Notes under the pieces: generated by a model
What the model saw: only the letters and a program-made list of their open reading frames with translations
Database searches by the model: none
What the model was told of the DNA's origin: nothing
Shown: piece after piece, positions 20,501-31,156 of the stretch
Layout: each line of letters starts with the position of its first letter
How positions within the stretch are numbered: position 1 is the first letter of the stretch
Source of the DNA: Serratia plymuthica NBRC 102599
Lineage (GTDB): Bacteria; Pseudomonadota; Gammaproteobacteria; Enterobacterales; Enterobacteriaceae
Direction of reading: 5' to 3'
NCBI RefSeq assembly: GCF_001590925.1
Contig: NZ_BCTU01000035.1
Location: 1 to 64,000 of the forward strand
Length of the DNA: 64,000 nucleotides
Position numbers and translations under genes: made by a program

Positions 20501-20888
20501 GTTCTTGTTGCAGCAGACGCGCCTGTTCCAGCAACAGGCTGCTGGTTTGCAGGATCTGTTGTTCCAGATCGCTGGCGGGCAGGTTGTCGCCATTTGGCAG
20601 GATTTTGTTGTCTTCCAGCGTCAGTTGACGGCGCAGTTCCTGCGTCATCTTCGGGAAATCATCGATCACCCGCTGATACTGTTCGGAGCGCGTCATCGAC
20701 TCCTGGCGCTCCGACAGCCAGTTGAGGGCGCTCTGCAGCGCCTCGGTGGTTTCCGCCTGATTAGGCGCGTTTTTGTTGCTCTCTGCCTGCTTCAGCTCCT
20801 GTTTGAGCTGAGTCTCTGTGGGCACCGCAGCGGCCAGCACCGGTTGAGACAGTAAACAACCGAGCAATAGCGTGATAATCAGGCGCAC
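17541..20888 (-). CDS. mscM: Miniconductance mechanosensitive channel MscM
   Basis: MscM (YjeP) is a large MscS-superfamily channel that opens under membrane tension and protects against osmotic downshock. The 1115 residues start with a signal peptide and a long periplasmic coiled-coil region rich in Gln and Arg (about 25-480). About eleven membrane helices follow, then the MscS pore and beta domain, in which GLGFGMQEIFSNFISGL marks the pore helix. The GTG at 20886-20888 was chosen because AAGGAATT precedes it and it leaves a 13-bp gap to psd; a longer frame to 20960 would overlap psd. Cotranscription with psd is likely. Confidence 0.95.
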   Translation of the reverse strand: MRLIITLLLGCLLSQPVLAAAVPTETQLKQELKQAESNKNAPNQAETTEALQSALNWLSERQESMTRSEQYQRVIDDFPKMTQELRRQLTLEDNKILPNGDNLPASDLEQQILQTSSLLLEQARLLQQEQERTREISDSLGQLPQQQTDARRSLTEVQRRLQAQPANPTTPHAQAALALLQAEAAARKAKVDELELAQLSANNRQELARMRAEVYKKRHEKIDVQLQALRNNLNAQRQREAELALEKTEQLAEQNGDLPKSISQQLQINRELSAALNNQAQRMDLISSQQRQAAAQTLQVRQALSTIIEQAQWLGSSSALGETLRAQVATLPEMPKPQQLDGDMAQLRVQRLQFESQLEKLSQREFKRDDGSELTSAERRIVEAQLRTQRELLNSLLSGCDTQILELTKLKVANTQLIEALNEIKDATHRYLFWVPDVNPITLSYPINVAHDLTRLLSLDTLAQLGGAFMMMVTSKETLIPIFGALLLVIFSISSRKHYHAFLERANSRVGKVTQDEFFLTMRTVFWSILVALPLPVLWAALGFGLQSAWNYPVAEAIGKGVTATLPILWICMICAAFAHPQGLFIVHFRWPVKQVSRAMRYYKMSIWLIVPLIMALITFDSLKEREFANTLGRLCFILLCLALAIVTKSLKRAGIPLYLDKKGSGENMVNTALWGLLLSAPLLAALASAVGYLTTSQALLARLETSVAIWFFLLVIYHIIRRWMLIQRRRIAFDRAKQRRADILAQRARGEEETTHTPNSTEGSMDVDDSEIDLDTISAQSLRLVRSILTMIALVSVIVLWSEIHSAFAFLENISLWDVTSTVNGVETAHPITLGAVLIAILVLIVTMQLVRNLPALLELAVLQHLDLTPGTGYAITTITKYLLLLFGAILSFSWIGIEWSKLQWVVTALSVGLGFGMQEIFSNFISGLIILFEKPIRIGDTVTIRNLTGTVTKINTRATTISDWDRKEIIVPNKAFITEQFVNWSLSDNLTRVVLTVPAPGEANSEEVTKILLNAAERCSLVLDNPAPEVYLVDLQQGIQIFEMRIYAAEMGHRMPLRHEIHQLILAGYREHGITLPYPPFQVRSETLSRLTSNGRTPPSTPPPNTKRESGGL

Positions 20889-20901
20889 GGCGTCAATTCC
20901 T

Positions 20902-21798
20902 TTAGATCTGCGGTGTTTCAGTGGCAGTTGGCGCAGCCGGGATTTCGGCGAAGGCTTCACCCATGCGGGTGACGGTACCGTTATTCAGCTGTGGAGCGAA
21001 CTGCACGCTGCCTGGGGTAAACAGGTTGATGACCGTGGAACCGAGCTTGAAGCGGCCCATTTCAGCGCCTTTTTCCAGTGCGATTGCGCCTTCAGCGCCT
21101 TCTGCCGGATAGGTCCAGCGTTTGATGATGCCTTCTCGCGGCGGCGTTACGGTGCCGGCCCAAACGGTTTCAATGCTGCCGACAATGGTGGCGCCCACCA
21201 GGATCTGCACCATTGGCCCAATGGCGGTATCAAATACGCAGATCACGCGTTCATTGCGCGCGAACAGATTCGGCACGTTGGCGGCGGTCAGCGGGTTCAC
21301 GGAGAACAGATCGCCCGGCACGTAAATCATTTCACGCAGCACGCCGGCGCACGGCATGTGGACGCGGTGATAATCACGTGGTGCCAGGTAAGTGGTGGCG
21401 AACAGACCGTTACGGAAGGGTTCCGCCAGCATGTAGTTGCCGGCCAGCAGCGCTTCCAGGCTGTAATGATGGCCCTTGGCCTGGAAGATCTGGTCTTCGC
21501 GGATCGGGCCGAGCTGGCTGATAGCGCCGTCGGCAGGCAGCGCCAACCAATTGGCTTCGCCGATGATGGGACGTGCGCCGTCACGCAACGGGCGAACGAA
21601 GAATTCGTTAAAGGTGGCATAGGAGGACAACTCTGGCTGTTGCGCTTCCTGCATATTCACGCGGTAGTAGCGGGCGAACCCCTTCAGGACAAGCTGGGTG
21701 AGCCAACCGGCCTGTTTGTCTGCGCCCCAGCCGGCCAGACGAGTCAGCGCCAGCTTCGGCAACCAATACTGCAATTTAATTTTGATGCTATCCAGCAC
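20902..21798 (-). CDS. psd: Phosphatidylserine decarboxylase proenzyme
   Basis: Psd converts phosphatidylserine to phosphatidylethanolamine at the inner membrane. The 298-residue proenzyme has the self-cleavage motif LGST with Gly253-Ser254; cleavage turns Ser254 into the catalytic pyruvoyl group. The blocks [14 protein letters not shown] and [12 protein letters not shown] are typical of the family. The start is a GTG at 21796-21798 with AAGAGG upstream and gives the E. coli N-terminus; a frame to 21858 is less likely. The C-terminal tail is shorter than in E. coli. It sits between rsgA and mscM on the same strand. Confidence 0.96.
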   Translation of the reverse strand: MLDSIKIKLQYWLPKLALTRLAGWGADKQAGWLTQLVLKGFARYYRVNMQEAQQPELSSYATFNEFFVRPLRDGARPIIGEANWLALPADGAISQLGPIREDQIFQAKGHHYSLEALLAGNYMLAEPFRNGLFATTYLAPRDYHRVHMPCAGVLREMIYVPGDLFSVNPLTAANVPNLFARNERVICVFDTAIGPMVQILVGATIVGSIETVWAGTVTPPREGIIKRWTYPAEGAEGAIALEKGAEMGRFKLGSTVINLFTPGSVQFAPQLNNGTVTRMGEAFAEIPAAPTATETPQI

Positions 21799-21874
21799 GT
21801 TAACCTCTTGAATCAGGGTAAAGGGCGCGCATTGTAACGGTGGCGCCGCCACTGTCAACGCCCGCCCGCAACGA

Positions 21875-22924
21875 TCAGTCTGCGGCGTCCGTGAGGTTTT
21901 TGCGAACCTTCACTTGCGCCATGCTTTCCAGAATGCGGTGGTAGTTGTCGAAACGCTCTTTTGCGATATCGCCTTTTTCCACCGCCGCGCGGATGGCGCA
22001 GCCTGGGTCGGTGTCGTGGCGGCAGTCGCGGAATTTACAACCGCCTAAATAGTCACGGAATTCGACATAGGCTTGGGTGATTTGTTCCGGATCCAGATGC
22101 CACAGGCCAAATTCACGGACTCCCGGCGAGTCGATCACATCGCCGCCGTGCTGGAAGTGGTACAGCCGCGCGGCGGTGGTGGTATGTTGCCCCAGGCCGG
22201 AGACATCGGAAACCTGATTTACCAGAATTTGCTTATCGCTTGGCGGCAGCAAGGCATTCAGCAGGCTGGATTTGCCCACACCGGACTGGCCGGCGAAGAT
22301 ACTGATACGATCGGCCAACGCCTGTTCAAACGCTTCCATGCCTTCGCGCGTCTGGCTGGAGACTTCCAGCACCCGGTAACCGATATGGCGGTAAATCGCC
22401 ATCATGCCGTCGACCACCTTGCGTGCCGGCGGATCCAGCAGATCGATTTTATTCAGAACGATCAGCGGTTCGACCTCGAGCGTTTCACACGCCACCAGGT
22501 AGCGATCGATCATATTCAGCGAAAGCTCCGGCAGGATCGCCGAAACGATAACGATCTGATTGATATTGGCGGCGATCGGCTTCACGCCGTCGTAGAAATC
22601 GGGGCGGTTCAGCACCGAGGTACGTTCATGCACCGCCTCGACGATGCCCTTGACCCCTTCATGGGCCCCCACGCCGGGACGCCACACTACGCGATCGCCG
22701 GTTACCAGCGAACGTAACGTGCGGCGAATGTTGCAGCGATGCTGGGTGCCATCCGCGGCTTCAACATCGGCGTGCATGCCGAAACGGCTGATAACGATGC
22801 CGTCTTGCGGCTCGCCCAGTTGGGAATCATCCAGTTCCGGTTTGTTATCAGTGCGCTTCAGGCGACGCTGATGGTTCGCCTGTACGCGGCGTTGTTGACC
22901 TTTGGACAGTTTGTTCTTAGTCAC
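21875..22924 (-). CDS. rsgA: Small ribosomal subunit biogenesis GTPase RsgA
   Basis: RsgA (YjeQ) is a circularly permuted GTPase that tests the decoding centre late in 30S subunit maturation. The 349 residues show a basic N-terminus and an OB domain. The GTPase motifs come in permuted order: NKIDLL (G4) precedes [11 protein letters not shown] (G1) and [10 protein letters not shown] (G3). A C-terminal zinc knuckle has [16 protein letters not shown]. It diverges from orn, whose product also acts in RNA metabolism, and is followed by psd 76 bp downstream. Confidence 0.97.
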   Translation of the reverse strand: MTKNKLSKGQQRRVQANHQRRLKRTDNKPELDDSQLGEPQDGIVISRFGMHADVEAADGTQHRCNIRRTLRSLVTGDRVVWRPGVGAHEGVKGIVEAVHERTSVLNRPDFYDGVKPIAANINQIVIVSAILPELSLNMIDRYLVACETLEVEPLIVLNKIDLLDPPARKVVDGMMAIYRHIGYRVLEVSSQTREGMEAFEQALADRISIFAGQSGVGKSSLLNALLPPSDKQILVNQVSDVSGLGQHTTTAARLYHFQHGGDVIDSPGVREFGLWHLDPEQITQAYVEFRDYLGGCKFRDCRHDTDPGCAIRAAVEKGDIAKERFDNYHRILESMAQVKVRKNLTDAAD

Positions 22925-23108
22925 TGCGCCTCACTTGAATCGGCTTTTATCGCTCGTGGCGACCAAAAAGGCTATGATACACGCTATTTTATATTAAATA
23001 ACCGTTGTTAGCCGCTACGCACCGCGTATCGCCGCCGGCAAACAGCCAGCGCCGGTCGCCGCCTTGCCCACGCTTTGTTTATCTTTCGGCTTTTACGCAG
23101 GAAATATC

Positions 23109-23654
23109 ATGACAGGAAACGAAAACAACCTGATTTGGATCGATCTGGAGATGACCGGGTTGGATCCGGAGCGCGATCGCATTATCGAGATCGCCACGCT
23201 GGTCACTGACGCCAATCTGAACATTCTTGCTGAGGGGCCGACCATCGCCGTCCATCAATCCGACGAACAGCTCGGCCTGATGGATGACTGGAACGTGCGT
23301 ACCCATACCGGCAGCGGGCTGGTGGAGCGGGTGAAGGCCAGTCGCTTCGACGATCGCGCCGCTGAACTGGAAACCATCGCCTTCCTCCAGCAATGGGTGC
23401 CGGCGGGCAAATCGCCAATCTGCGGCAATAGCGTCGGTCAGGATCGCCGTTTCCTGTTCCGCTATATGCCCGAGCTTGAAGCCTACTTCCATTACCGTTA
23501 TCTGGACGTCAGTACGCTGAAAGAGCTGGCACGCCGCTGGAAACCGCAAATTCTCAGCGGCTTTAAAAAGCAGGGTACTCACCAGGCGATGGATGATATC
23601 CGCGAGTCCGTGGCTGAACTGGCCTATTACCGCGAGCATTTCATCCAATTGTGA
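23109..23654 (+). CDS. orn: Oligoribonuclease
   Basis: Orn is an essential 3'-5' exoribonuclease that degrades the last short RNA fragments, mainly diribonucleotides, including pGpG from cyclic-di-GMP turnover. The 181 residues match E. coli and hold the DEDDh motifs: [10 protein letters not shown] (Asp, Glu), [11 protein letters not shown] and [11 protein letters not shown] start at ATG 23109 with CAGGAAAT upstream; the frame continues to 23064 without a ribosome site. It stands divergent from rsgA and upstream of the tRNA-Gly cluster. Confidence 0.97.
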   Translation: MTGNENNLIWIDLEMTGLDPERDRIIEIATLVTDANLNILAEGPTIAVHQSDEQLGLMDDWNVRTHTGSGLVERVKASRFDDRAAELETIAFLQQWVPAGKSPICGNSVGQDRRFLFRYMPELEAYFHYRYLDVSTLKELARRWKPQILSGFKKQGTHQAMDDIRESVAELAYYREHFIQL

Positions 23655-23777
23655 TGGCGGCTCGGGCCCCTTTGGGGGCCCTATACTGTGAAAGCACTCG
23701 ATTCCGCCGCTTAATTAGCCAGTTTGACGCTTTAATCGGCAATCAAACAAAAATCGCGTTTTTTTGCTTTTAGGGGC

Positions 23778-23805
23778 TTGCGACAAAAAGGATTTCTCGT
23801 ATAAT
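23778..23805 (+). promoter_or_regulatory. Promoter of the tRNA-Gly cluster
   Basis: TTGCGA (23778-23783) and a perfect TATAAT (23800-23805) are 16 bp apart, followed by a GC-rich discriminator GCGCACCCC typical of stringently controlled stable-RNA promoters. It lies about 50 bp before the first tRNA gene. Confidence 0.75.
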
Positions 23806-23858
23806 GCGCACCCCGTACCGATGAAGAATTTCGTTTAGTTCCGACATCGATACGCCGG

Positions 23859-23934
<76 letters not shown>

Positions 23935-23998
23935 AATTCAACAATGCTGCTTATGCGGCGTGATGAATAAAAAAAGTATCAAGCAGTACCCATGCGAC

Positions 23999-24074
<76 letters not shown>

Positions 24075-24129
24075 AAAAATTCAAAGGCCATGTTGTTGTT
24101 TGATGGCCAGGTGCCCAAAGCATCTCAAT

Positions 24130-24205
<76 letters not shown>

Positions 24206-24515
24206 ATTTTATCTTCGATTAAACTCAGTTCAACGCCTTTGCCGGCGGGGCTCTTTGTCTCTCCATACACACCCTGTCGAAATGTTGTGAACAGAGTTAT
24301 CCACAGATAGCGCTCATAATACCCTCAGTTCAAAAAATCAACGCCACCGAAATGAAATATGTAATTTATTGATTTGTATCTATATTTTTTTATAAGAAAA
24401 CGTTATGCCGATCACTTGCTCTTTTTGTTGCAGTTGAAAGACAAAGCATTTTTATTTTTATGCACAAATCCACAGAGCGACTATCGGGGTCTGGACAACG
24501 GATCCGGCAGGGGCT
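24206..24515. other. Gap between tRNA-Gly cluster and queG
   Basis: A 310-bp stretch with no gene. It contains a consensus DnaA box (24297-24305) and an AT-rich segment around 24350-24410. I see no strong terminator for either the tRNA transcript or queG, which ends at the right edge of this gap. Confidence 0.5.
24297..24305 (+). promoter_or_regulatory. Isolated DnaA box
   Basis: TTATCCACA is the perfect DnaA-binding consensus. A single copy of nine bases occurs by chance at appreciable rate, so its role is uncertain; the AT-rich sequence following it is the only other hint. Confidence 0.3.
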
Positions 24516-25655
24516 TTACGCATCCCTCGGTAATCCTTTTTCCACCGCCCGTATCAATCGTTTTTTCTGCGTTGTCTGCACTTCTATACCCTGCGCTTCC
24601 CGTCGCGCCAACTGTTGCTCAAGCGCCCAGTCAATATGCTCGTCCAGCATGGGGTTCTGGCTCAGCCTGGAGCGTAGCGCTATCACCACGGCATCCTGAT
24701 AAGGGGCATTGCCCAGCGCTACGGCGATATTGCGCAGCCAGCGCAAATGGCCGATACGCCGAATGGCGGAACCTTCGGTAATGCGCAGGAATTTCTCTTC
24801 CGTCCAGCCGAACAGTTCAATCAACTGAGGCGCATGCAGCGCAGCGCGCGGGCTGAAATCATCTTCGTCGGTGAGCTGGGAGAAGCGATTCCACGGGCAG
24901 ATAAGCTGGCAGTCATCACAGCCGTAAATGCGGTTACCCAGCAATGGGCGGAACTCTTCCGGGATGGCGCCCTCAAGCTCGATAGTCAGGTAGGAGATAC
25001 AGCGGCGCGCGTCCACGGTGTAAGGCGCGACAATCGCACCGGTCGGGCAGGTGGTGATGCAGGCGACGCAGCGGCCACACTGTTCCGGCTGTGGTTCATC
25101 CACCGGTAGCGGCAGATCGATCAGCAGTTCTCCGAGAAAGAACCAGGAACCGGCTTCGCGATTGAGAATAAGTGAGTGTTTACCAACCCAGCCAATGCCG
25201 GCCTTGGAGGCCAATGCACGCTCCATCACCGGCGCCGAATCGACAAAGGGACGAAAGTTCAGCTCGCCGCAGTAGGCCTGGATCTGGTCGCCGAGCTTTT
25301 TCAGCCGCTGGCGCAGCAATTTATGATAGTCCCGCCCCAGCGCATAGCGGCTGACGTAGCCCAATTGCGGATTATTCAGGGTGCTGGCAAAGGCCGCTTT
25401 CGCCGGCAGGTAGTTCATGCGCACGCTGATCACCCGCAGCGTACCGGGCAGCAACTCATGCGGCCGTGCGCGCAGCATGCCATGGCGCGCCATCCACTCC
25501 ATTTCGCCGTGGTATTGCTTGTCCAGCCATGCCTGCAACTTGGGTTCTTCGGCGCTCAGATCGGTATCACAAATGCCTACCTGCTGGAATCCTAGCGATT
25601 GCCCCCATTGCTTGATATGTTGGGCGAGTTGATTGAGATCGAGGGGGTGTGTCAT
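24516..25655 (-). CDS. queG: Epoxyqueuosine reductase QueG
   Basis: QueG performs the last step of queuosine synthesis, the cobalamin-dependent reduction of epoxyqueuosine in tRNA. The 379 residues equal E. coli YjeS. Two [4Fe-4S] motifs are visible: CGRCVACITTCPTGA and CDDCQLICPWN. The C-terminal part with TEGSAIRRIGHLRWLRNIAVALG contains HEAT-like helices for tRNA binding. The start ATG at 25653-25655 shares two bases with the start codon of the divergent nnr, so its promoter must lie inside nnr. The frame extends to 25760 but the alignment to E. coli supports the shorter form. Confidence 0.96.
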   Translation of the reverse strand: MTHPLDLNQLAQHIKQWGQSLGFQQVGICDTDLSAEEPKLQAWLDKQYHGEMEWMARHGMLRARPHELLPGTLRVISVRMNYLPAKAAFASTLNNPQLGYVSRYALGRDYHKLLRQRLKKLGDQIQAYCGELNFRPFVDSAPVMERALASKAGIGWVGKHSLILNREAGSWFFLGELLIDLPLPVDEPQPEQCGRCVACITTCPTGAIVAPYTVDARRCISYLTIELEGAIPEEFRPLLGNRIYGCDDCQLICPWNRFSQLTDEDDFSPRAALHAPQLIELFGWTEEKFLRITEGSAIRRIGHLRWLRNIAVALGNAPYQDAVVIALRSRLSQNPMLDEHIDWALEQQLARREAQGIEVQTTQKKRLIRAVEKGLPRDA

Positions 25656-27165
25656 GACGGGCCACAGTGAAAAACAATACACCGACAGTTTATCACACTC
25701 TGTCTGGTCTGCGGACGGGATCCGACAGGCAGAACCTGCCGCCGCCGCCTCGCTCGGCATTTCACTCTACGATTTGATGCAGCGTGCCGGTGAGGCAGCT
25801 TACGCCCTGGCACGCGACCAATACCCGGCAGGCAGCCATTGGCTGGTACTGTGCGGCCACGGCAACAACGGCGGCGACGGTTACGTGGTCGCCAGACTGG
25901 CTGCCGCCGCCGGTGTAAAGATTACGTTGATTGCCTGCGAGGGCGCGCGGCCCTTACCCGTTGAGGCCGCCGCCGCCCGGCAGGCCTGGTTGAACGCCGG
26001 GGGTGAAATTCATCCGGCTGACAGCCGCTGGCCGGAAAGTATCGATCTGATTATCGATGGCCTGCTCGGCACCGGGTTGGGGACCGCACCGCGAGCGCCT
26101 TACAATGCCTTGATTGAGGCCGCTAACCGCAGTTCAGCGCCGGTTATCGCACTTGATATCCCCTCAGGCCTGCTGGCCGAAAGTGGCGCTACGCCTGGTG
26201 CGGTCATCCGCGCTACGCACACCGTCACCTTTATCGCCCTAAAACCGGGCCTGTTAACCGGCCAGGCCCGCGATTGGGTCGGGCAACTTCATCAGAGTAC
26301 GCTAGGATTATCTGGCTGGCTGGCGAGGCAACCGGCGCAGATTCATCGGGTTACCGCAGAGTCTCTGGCGTTGTGGCTGAAGCCGCGCCGCCCTTGTTCG
26401 CACAAGGGCGAGCAAGGGCGTTTACTGTTGGTGGGCGGCGATCACGGCTTTGGCGGGGCAATACGTATGGCGGCAGAGGCCGCACTGCGCAGCGGCGCAG
26501 GCCTGGTGCGAGTGCTCACTCACATTGAGCATGTCGGGCCGCTGCTTACCGCCCGTCCTGAGTTGATGGTGCAACGTCTGAGCGACGATACGCTGCAACA
26601 GGCGCTCAATTGGGCGGATGTGGTGGTGGTGGGGCCGGGACTGGGCCAGGGCGAATGGGGGCGGAATGCACTGAAAGTGCTGCAAGCCAGTGATAAACCG
26701 GCGTTATGGGATGCCGATGCGCTGAACTTGCTGGCATTAAATCCCGAGAAGCGTCAGAATCGCGTGATTACCCCGCACCCTGGGGAGGCTGCACGCTTAT
26801 TGGGGTGCAGTACCGCTGATATTGAGAGTGATCGCTTACTTGCAGTGCGCAAACTGGCGGCGCATTACGGTGGCGTGGCGGTGTTGAAAGGCGCCGGTAC
26901 GCTGATCGCGGATGAGCAGGGCCAGATGGCGATCGCGGACGTCGGTAATGCGGGCATGGCCTCCGGTGGTATGGGCGACGTGCTGTCGGGTATTATCGGT
27001 GGTTTGCTGGGGCAAAAGCTCTCGCTGTATGATGCAGCCTGCGCGGGGTGTGTCGTGCATGGTGCTGCGGCCGATCGCGTGGCGGCAAGACAAGGAACAA
27101 GAGGGATGCTGGCGAGCGATCTATTGCCGGAAATCCCTTATTACGTTAATCCTGAGTTGGCATAA
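25654..27165 (+). CDS. nnr: Bifunctional NAD(P)HX epimerase/dehydratase Nnr
   Basis: Nnr (YjeF) repairs hydrated NADH and NADPH. Its N-terminal domain (about 15-225) epimerises NAD(P)HX and has [18 protein letters not shown]. The C-terminal domain (about 235-500) is an ADP-dependent dehydratase of the ribokinase-like fold with [14 protein letters not shown] and [16 protein letters not shown] start at ATG 25654 (503 residues), which has GAGGGGG upstream. It opens the nnr-tsaE-amiB-mutL-miaA-hfq-hflX superoperon, and its start codon overlaps that of queG. Confidence 0.95.
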   Translation: MTGHSEKQYTDSLSHSVWSADGIRQAEPAAAASLGISLYDLMQRAGEAAYALARDQYPAGSHWLVLCGHGNNGGDGYVVARLAAAAGVKITLIACEGARPLPVEAAAARQAWLNAGGEIHPADSRWPESIDLIIDGLLGTGLGTAPRAPYNALIEAANRSSAPVIALDIPSGLLAESGATPGAVIRATHTVTFIALKPGLLTGQARDWVGQLHQSTLGLSGWLARQPAQIHRVTAESLALWLKPRRPCSHKGEQGRLLLVGGDHGFGGAIRMAAEAALRSGAGLVRVLTHIEHVGPLLTARPELMVQRLSDDTLQQALNWADVVVVGPGLGQGEWGRNALKVLQASDKPALWDADALNLLALNPEKRQNRVITPHPGEAARLLGCSTADIESDRLLAVRKLAAHYGGVAVLKGAGTLIADEQGQMAIADVGNAGMASGGMGDVLSGIIGGLLGQKLSLYDAACAGCVVHGAAADRVAARQGTRGMLASDLLPEIPYYVNPELA

Positions 27166-27179
27166 ATAGAAACTATCGA

Positions 27180-27650
27180 ATGAAAGAACTCGTTTTACCT
27201 CTGCCGGATGAGGCAGCGACTGTCGCATTGGGCGCCGCCTTGGCCAAGGCGTGCGATCGCGCCAGCGTAATTTATCTTTACGGTGACTTGGGCGCCGGTA
27301 AAACCACCTTCAGCCGTGGTTTCCTGCAGGCTTTGGGGCACCAGGGCAATGTTAAAAGCCCAACCTATACGCTGGTGGAGCCGTATGCGCTGTCGCCACT
27401 GGCGGTATACCATTTTGATTTGTATCGGTTAGCCGATCCGGAAGAACTCGAATTTATGGGCATTCGCGATTATTTTGCGCAGGATGCCATTTGCCTGGTG
27501 GAATGGCCGCAGCAGGGCACTGGCGTGTTGCCGGATCCGGATCTGGAGCTGCACCTCAGCTATCAGGATCAGGGGCGAGAGGCAAAAATTCAGGCGGTTT
27601 CCGCCTACGGTAGCCAGCTTTTAGACCGTATCCACGGGCCACAGGAATGA
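27180..27650 (+). CDS. tsaE: tRNA threonylcarbamoyladenosine synthesis ATPase TsaE
   Basis: TsaE is a P-loop ATPase needed, with TsaB and TsaD, for the t6A37 modification of ANN-decoding tRNAs. The 156 residues include the Walker A motif GDLGAGKTT (35-43) and the blocks [14 protein letters not shown] and [16 protein letters not shown]. It starts 14 bp after nnr and ends 7 bp before amiB, within the operon. Confidence 0.97.
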   Translation: MKELVLPLPDEAATVALGAALAKACDRASVIYLYGDLGAGKTTFSRGFLQALGHQGNVKSPTYTLVEPYALSPLAVYHFDLYRLADPEELEFMGIRDYFAQDAICLVEWPQQGTGVLPDPDLELHLSYQDQGREAKIQAVSAYGSQLLDRIHGPQE

Positions 27651-27657
27651 CGCCGCA

Positions 27658-29259
27658 ATGACGTATGCGTTGAAGAAATTACTCGTAATCACCCTGATCG
27701 CCGTATTGGGGCCTTTTGGTGTGGCCAGTGCGCTGGCGGCATCGTCGCTGTCTGATATCAAAGTGTCCAATGCCCAGCGAGAAGCCACGGTATCGGTGAG
27801 CTTCAATGGTCCGCCGGATTACGCCTTCTTCCCGCTGCATGGCCCGGACCGCGTGGTCTTGGACGTTAACCAGAAAGGCAAGGTTGGCGGCCTGCCGCTG
27901 AGTTTTAGCGGACAGAACCTGGTAAAAAGCATCCGTTCAAGTACGCCGAAAGACGCTCAGAGCGTGCGGTTGGTGTTTGATCTGACTCAGCGTTCGAAAA
28001 CTCGCGTCGCTACGCGCCAGAACGGCGGCATTTATACCGTCGTATTTACCATTGCCGCCGAGGGCAGCGCCAACACCAATGTGGTGCGCAGAACGCCGGC
28101 GGCCATTCCCGCGCCGGCCCCTGTAGTGGTCCGCGACCCGGTACGCAAAGCGCCGGTGATGAGTGAACCTGAATCCGAAGCTGAATCGGCACCGGTGCGA
28201 AGAGCGCCGAGCGGCTCGAATCCTTTCACCAATAAGCCGACTGTAGTATCGGGCACCGCATCGGAAATTACGCCGCGCAGCAGCCGCGTTTCCGTGGGGT
28301 CCGGCGATCGGGTGGTGGTGGCGATTGATGCCGGTCACGGCGGGCAGGATCCGGGCGCTATCGGCCCGAACGGCCTGAAAGAGAAAAATGTTACCATCGG
28401 CATCGCGCGCCGTTTGCAGGCCATGTTGGATGCCGATCCGCAGTTCAAACCGGTGCTGACGCGTACAGGCGATTACTTCATCTCGGTGATGGGGCGTTCT
28501 GACGTGGCGCGTAAACAGGGTGCCAACGTGCTGGTCTCCATTCATGCTGACGCCGCGCCAAACCGCAGCGCCAACGGGGCCTCGGTTTGGGTGCTGTCCA
28601 ATCGCCGGGCCAACAGTGAGATGGCAGGCTGGCTGGAACAGCATGAGAAACAGTCTGAGCTGCTTGGCGGTGCGGGTGATTTGCTGGCCAACAGCCAGGC
28701 CGATCCTTACCTGAGTCAGGCGGTGCTGGATTTGCAGTTCGGCCACTCGCAGCGAGTGGGCTACGATGTTGCGGTAAAAGTCTTGCAGCAATTGCAAAGC
28801 GTGGGTTCATTGCATAAACGCCGCCCGGAACACGCCAGCCTTGGCGTGCTGCGTTCGCCGGATATCCCATCACTGCTGGTGGAAACAGGGTTTATCAGTA
28901 ATAGCACGGAGGAGCGGCTGCTGGGCAGTAGCGCGTATCAGGATAAAATTGCCAGGGCGATCCACAATGGCCTGCGCAGTTATTTCCTGGCGCATCCGCT
29001 ACAAGCCGACCCAAAGGTGGAAAACCGTCCGCTGGACGTCGCAGCGGCGGTTAACACTTCAGCCCCGGCCCCAACCCGCACGGTCGCCAAGGCGAAATCC
29101 AGCGTGAAGAAAGCGTCAAAACATAAAGTGACGCGCGGTGATACGTTGTCATCCATTGCTTCCCGTTATGGCGTCAGCGTCAGCGATCTGAAGCGCGTGA
29201 ATAAACTGAAGTCGGACGTCGCGCCGCTGGATCGGACGCTGACCATTCCGCAGGCCTAG
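27658..29259 (+). CDS. amiB: N-acetylmuramoyl-L-alanine amidase AmiB with C-terminal LysM
   Basis: AmiB is a periplasmic zinc amidase that splits daughter-cell peptidoglycan and is activated by EnvC at the septum. It has a signal peptide (about 1-25), an AMIN domain (about 28-125), a low-complexity linker and an amidase_3 domain (about 220-440) with [26 protein letters not shown] and [10 protein letters not shown] LysM peptidoglycan-binding domain (about 485-533) with [20 protein letters not shown] ends the protein. At 533 residues it is longer than the 445-residue E. coli enzyme, which lacks the LysM domain. It lies between tsaE and mutL in the superoperon. Confidence 0.96.
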   Translation: MTYALKKLLVITLIAVLGPFGVASALAASSLSDIKVSNAQREATVSVSFNGPPDYAFFPLHGPDRVVLDVNQKGKVGGLPLSFSGQNLVKSIRSSTPKDAQSVRLVFDLTQRSKTRVATRQNGGIYTVVFTIAAEGSANTNVVRRTPAAIPAPAPVVVRDPVRKAPVMSEPESEAESAPVRRAPSGSNPFTNKPTVVSGTASEITPRSSRVSVGSGDRVVVAIDAGHGGQDPGAIGPNGLKEKNVTIGIARRLQAMLDADPQFKPVLTRTGDYFISVMGRSDVARKQGANVLVSIHADAAPNRSANGASVWVLSNRRANSEMAGWLEQHEKQSELLGGAGDLLANSQADPYLSQAVLDLQFGHSQRVGYDVAVKVLQQLQSVGSLHKRRPEHASLGVLRSPDIPSLLVETGFISNSTEERLLGSSAYQDKIARAIHNGLRSYFLAHPLQADPKVENRPLDVAAAVNTSAPAPTRTVAKAKSSVKKASKHKVTRGDTLSSIASRYGVSVSDLKRVNKLKSDVAPLDRTLTIPQA

Positions 29260-29281
29260 CGCCAACATGACAGGAGCCAGT

Positions 29282-31156
29282 ATGCCCATCCAGGTGTTAC
29301 CGCCACAGCTCGCCAACCAGATTGCCGCCGGCGAAGTGGTCGAGCGGCCTGCGTCTGTGGTGAAAGAGCTGGTGGAAAACAGCCTGGATGCCGGGGCGAC
29401 GCGCATCGATATCGACATCGAACGCGGCGGCGCCAAGCTGATCCGCATCCGCGATAACGGCTGCGGTATTGGCAAGGAAGATCTGGCCCTGGCGTTGGCT
29501 CGTCACGCCACCAGTAAGATCAGTACCCTCGACGATTTGGAAGCGATTGTCAGCCTTGGTTTCCGCGGAGAAGCGCTGGCCAGCATCAGCTCGGTTTCCC
29601 GTTTGACGCTCACCTCACGCACGGCAGAACAAAGCGAAGCCTGGCAGGCTTATGCCGAAGGCCGCGATCAGGCGGTGACGGTCAAGCCGGCGGCACATCC
29701 GATAGGCAGCACGCTGGAAGTGCTGGATTTGTTCTACAACACCCCGGCGCGCCGCAAGTTTATGCGCACCGAGAAAACCGAATTTGGTCATATTGATGAA
29801 GTCGTGCGGCGCATTGCGCTGGCGCGTTTCGATGTGGCGATAAACCTCAGCCACAACGGCAAACTGATCCGCCAATACCGCGCAGCGAAAGACGAGAGCC
29901 AGCATGAACGCCGTCTGGGCAGCATTTGTGGGCCGGCATTTTTGCAGCATGCGTTGAACATCTCCTGGCAACACGGCGATCTGACCATTCGCGGTTGGGT
30001 GGCCGATCCCGCCGGCGCCCGCCAATTGGGCGAAATGCAGTATTGTTACGTCAACAGCCGCATGATGCGCGATCGCCTGATCAACCACGCCATTCGTCAG
30101 GCTTATCAGGATCAATTAAAAGATGAGCAGCAGCCCGCTTATGTGCTGTATCTCGAAGTAGATCCTCATCAGGTCGACGTGAATGTTCATCCGGCCAAGC
30201 ATGAGGTGCGTTTCCATCAGGCGCGGTTGGTACATGATTTTATCTATCAGGCGGTAACCACCGTGCTGCAGCAGGTTGGCACTGCGCCGTTGCCGTTGGT
30301 GGATGAACAGGACCAGGAACCCGCTCCGGCCTGGCAGCCGGAAAACCGCGTCGCTGCCGGCGGCAACCATTTCTCGCAGCCTGCGCCACGCCGCGAGGTT
30401 CAACCGGCTGCACCTGCGGTTGCGCGCGAACCTGCGCCGCAGCCGGCCTATCACGCGGGCAGCGGTTATCAAAAGCGCGAAGGTGAGCTGTATGGCAAGC
30501 TGCTGCAGGCCGCTCCCGCCGCCGAACCGCACCAGGAAACGCCGAAACAGCCGCTGTTCCCACCGGTGAAAATCGAGCGGGAAACACCGCTGGCGGGCAG
30601 CCAGCACAGCTTTGGTCGGGTACTGATGATTCACCCGCCGTGCTACGCGCTGATAGAAAGCCGCCAGCAACTGATGTTGCTGAACCTGCCGGTGGCTGAA
30701 CGCTGGCTGCGTCAGGCGCAGCTTAGCCCATCGGAAGATGGCCTGCGGCCACAGCCGTTGCTGATTCCCATCAAGCTGACGTTGAATAAAAACGAGGTGG
30801 CTGCCTGCGTACGCCACCAGCCGCTGCTGGTCAAAATGGGGCTGGATCTGCAGTCGGATCATGGGCGTGTGACGCTGCGCGCAGTACCTTTACCATTACG
30901 CCAACAAAATTTACAAAAACTGATACCCGAACTGTTAGGCTATCTGGCCGAGCATCAGGAGATGTCGCCCGCGGTGTTAGCCACCTGGATCGCCCGCCAT
31001 TTAGGCAGCGAGCACGAACAGTGGAACACCTCGCAAGCGATACAATTGCTGACCGACGTTGAACGACTTTGCCCGCAGCTGGTCAAATCACCTCCGAGCG
31101 GACTTTTACAACCTGTTGATTTACAGGCTGCACTGACAGCCCTTAAGCATGATTGA
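29282..31156 (+). CDS. mutL: DNA mismatch repair protein MutL
   Basis: MutL couples mismatch recognition by MutS to MutH nicking and UvrD loading. The 624 residues show the N-terminal GHKL ATPase with [17 protein letters not shown] and [17 protein letters not shown] proline- and alanine-rich linker (about 345-430) and a C-terminal dimerisation domain follow. The start ATG at 29282 has AGGAG upstream and reproduces the E. coli N-terminus [20 protein letters not shown]. Its end overlaps miaA by 8 bp. Confidence 0.97.
   Translation: MPIQVLPPQLANQIAAGEVVERPASVVKELVENSLDAGATRIDIDIERGGAKLIRIRDNGCGIGKEDLALALARHATSKISTLDDLEAIVSLGFRGEALASISSVSRLTLTSRTAEQSEAWQAYAEGRDQAVTVKPAAHPIGSTLEVLDLFYNTPARRKFMRTEKTEFGHIDEVVRRIALARFDVAINLSHNGKLIRQYRAAKDESQHERRLGSICGPAFLQHALNISWQHGDLTIRGWVADPAGARQLGEMQYCYVNSRMMRDRLINHAIRQAYQDQLKDEQQPAYVLYLEVDPHQVDVNVHPAKHEVRFHQARLVHDFIYQAVTTVLQQVGTAPLPLVDEQDQEPAPAWQPENRVAAGGNHFSQPAPRREVQPAAPAVAREPAPQPAYHAGSGYQKREGELYGKLLQAAPAAEPHQETPKQPLFPPVKIERETPLAGSQHSFGRVLMIHPPCYALIESRQQLMLLNLPVAERWLRQAQLSPSEDGLRPQPLLIPIKLTLNKNEVAACVRHQPLLVKMGLDLQSDHGRVTLRAVPLPLRQQNLQKLIPELLGYLAEHQEMSPAVLATWIARHLGSEHEQWNTSQAIQLLTDVERLCPQLVKSPPSGLLQPVDLQAALTALKHD

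Noticed and set aside
20094-20855. 253-residue plus-strand frame opposite the mscM coiled coil
   Set aside because: Leu/Gln/Arg-rich shadow of the repetitive periplasmic region of MscM.
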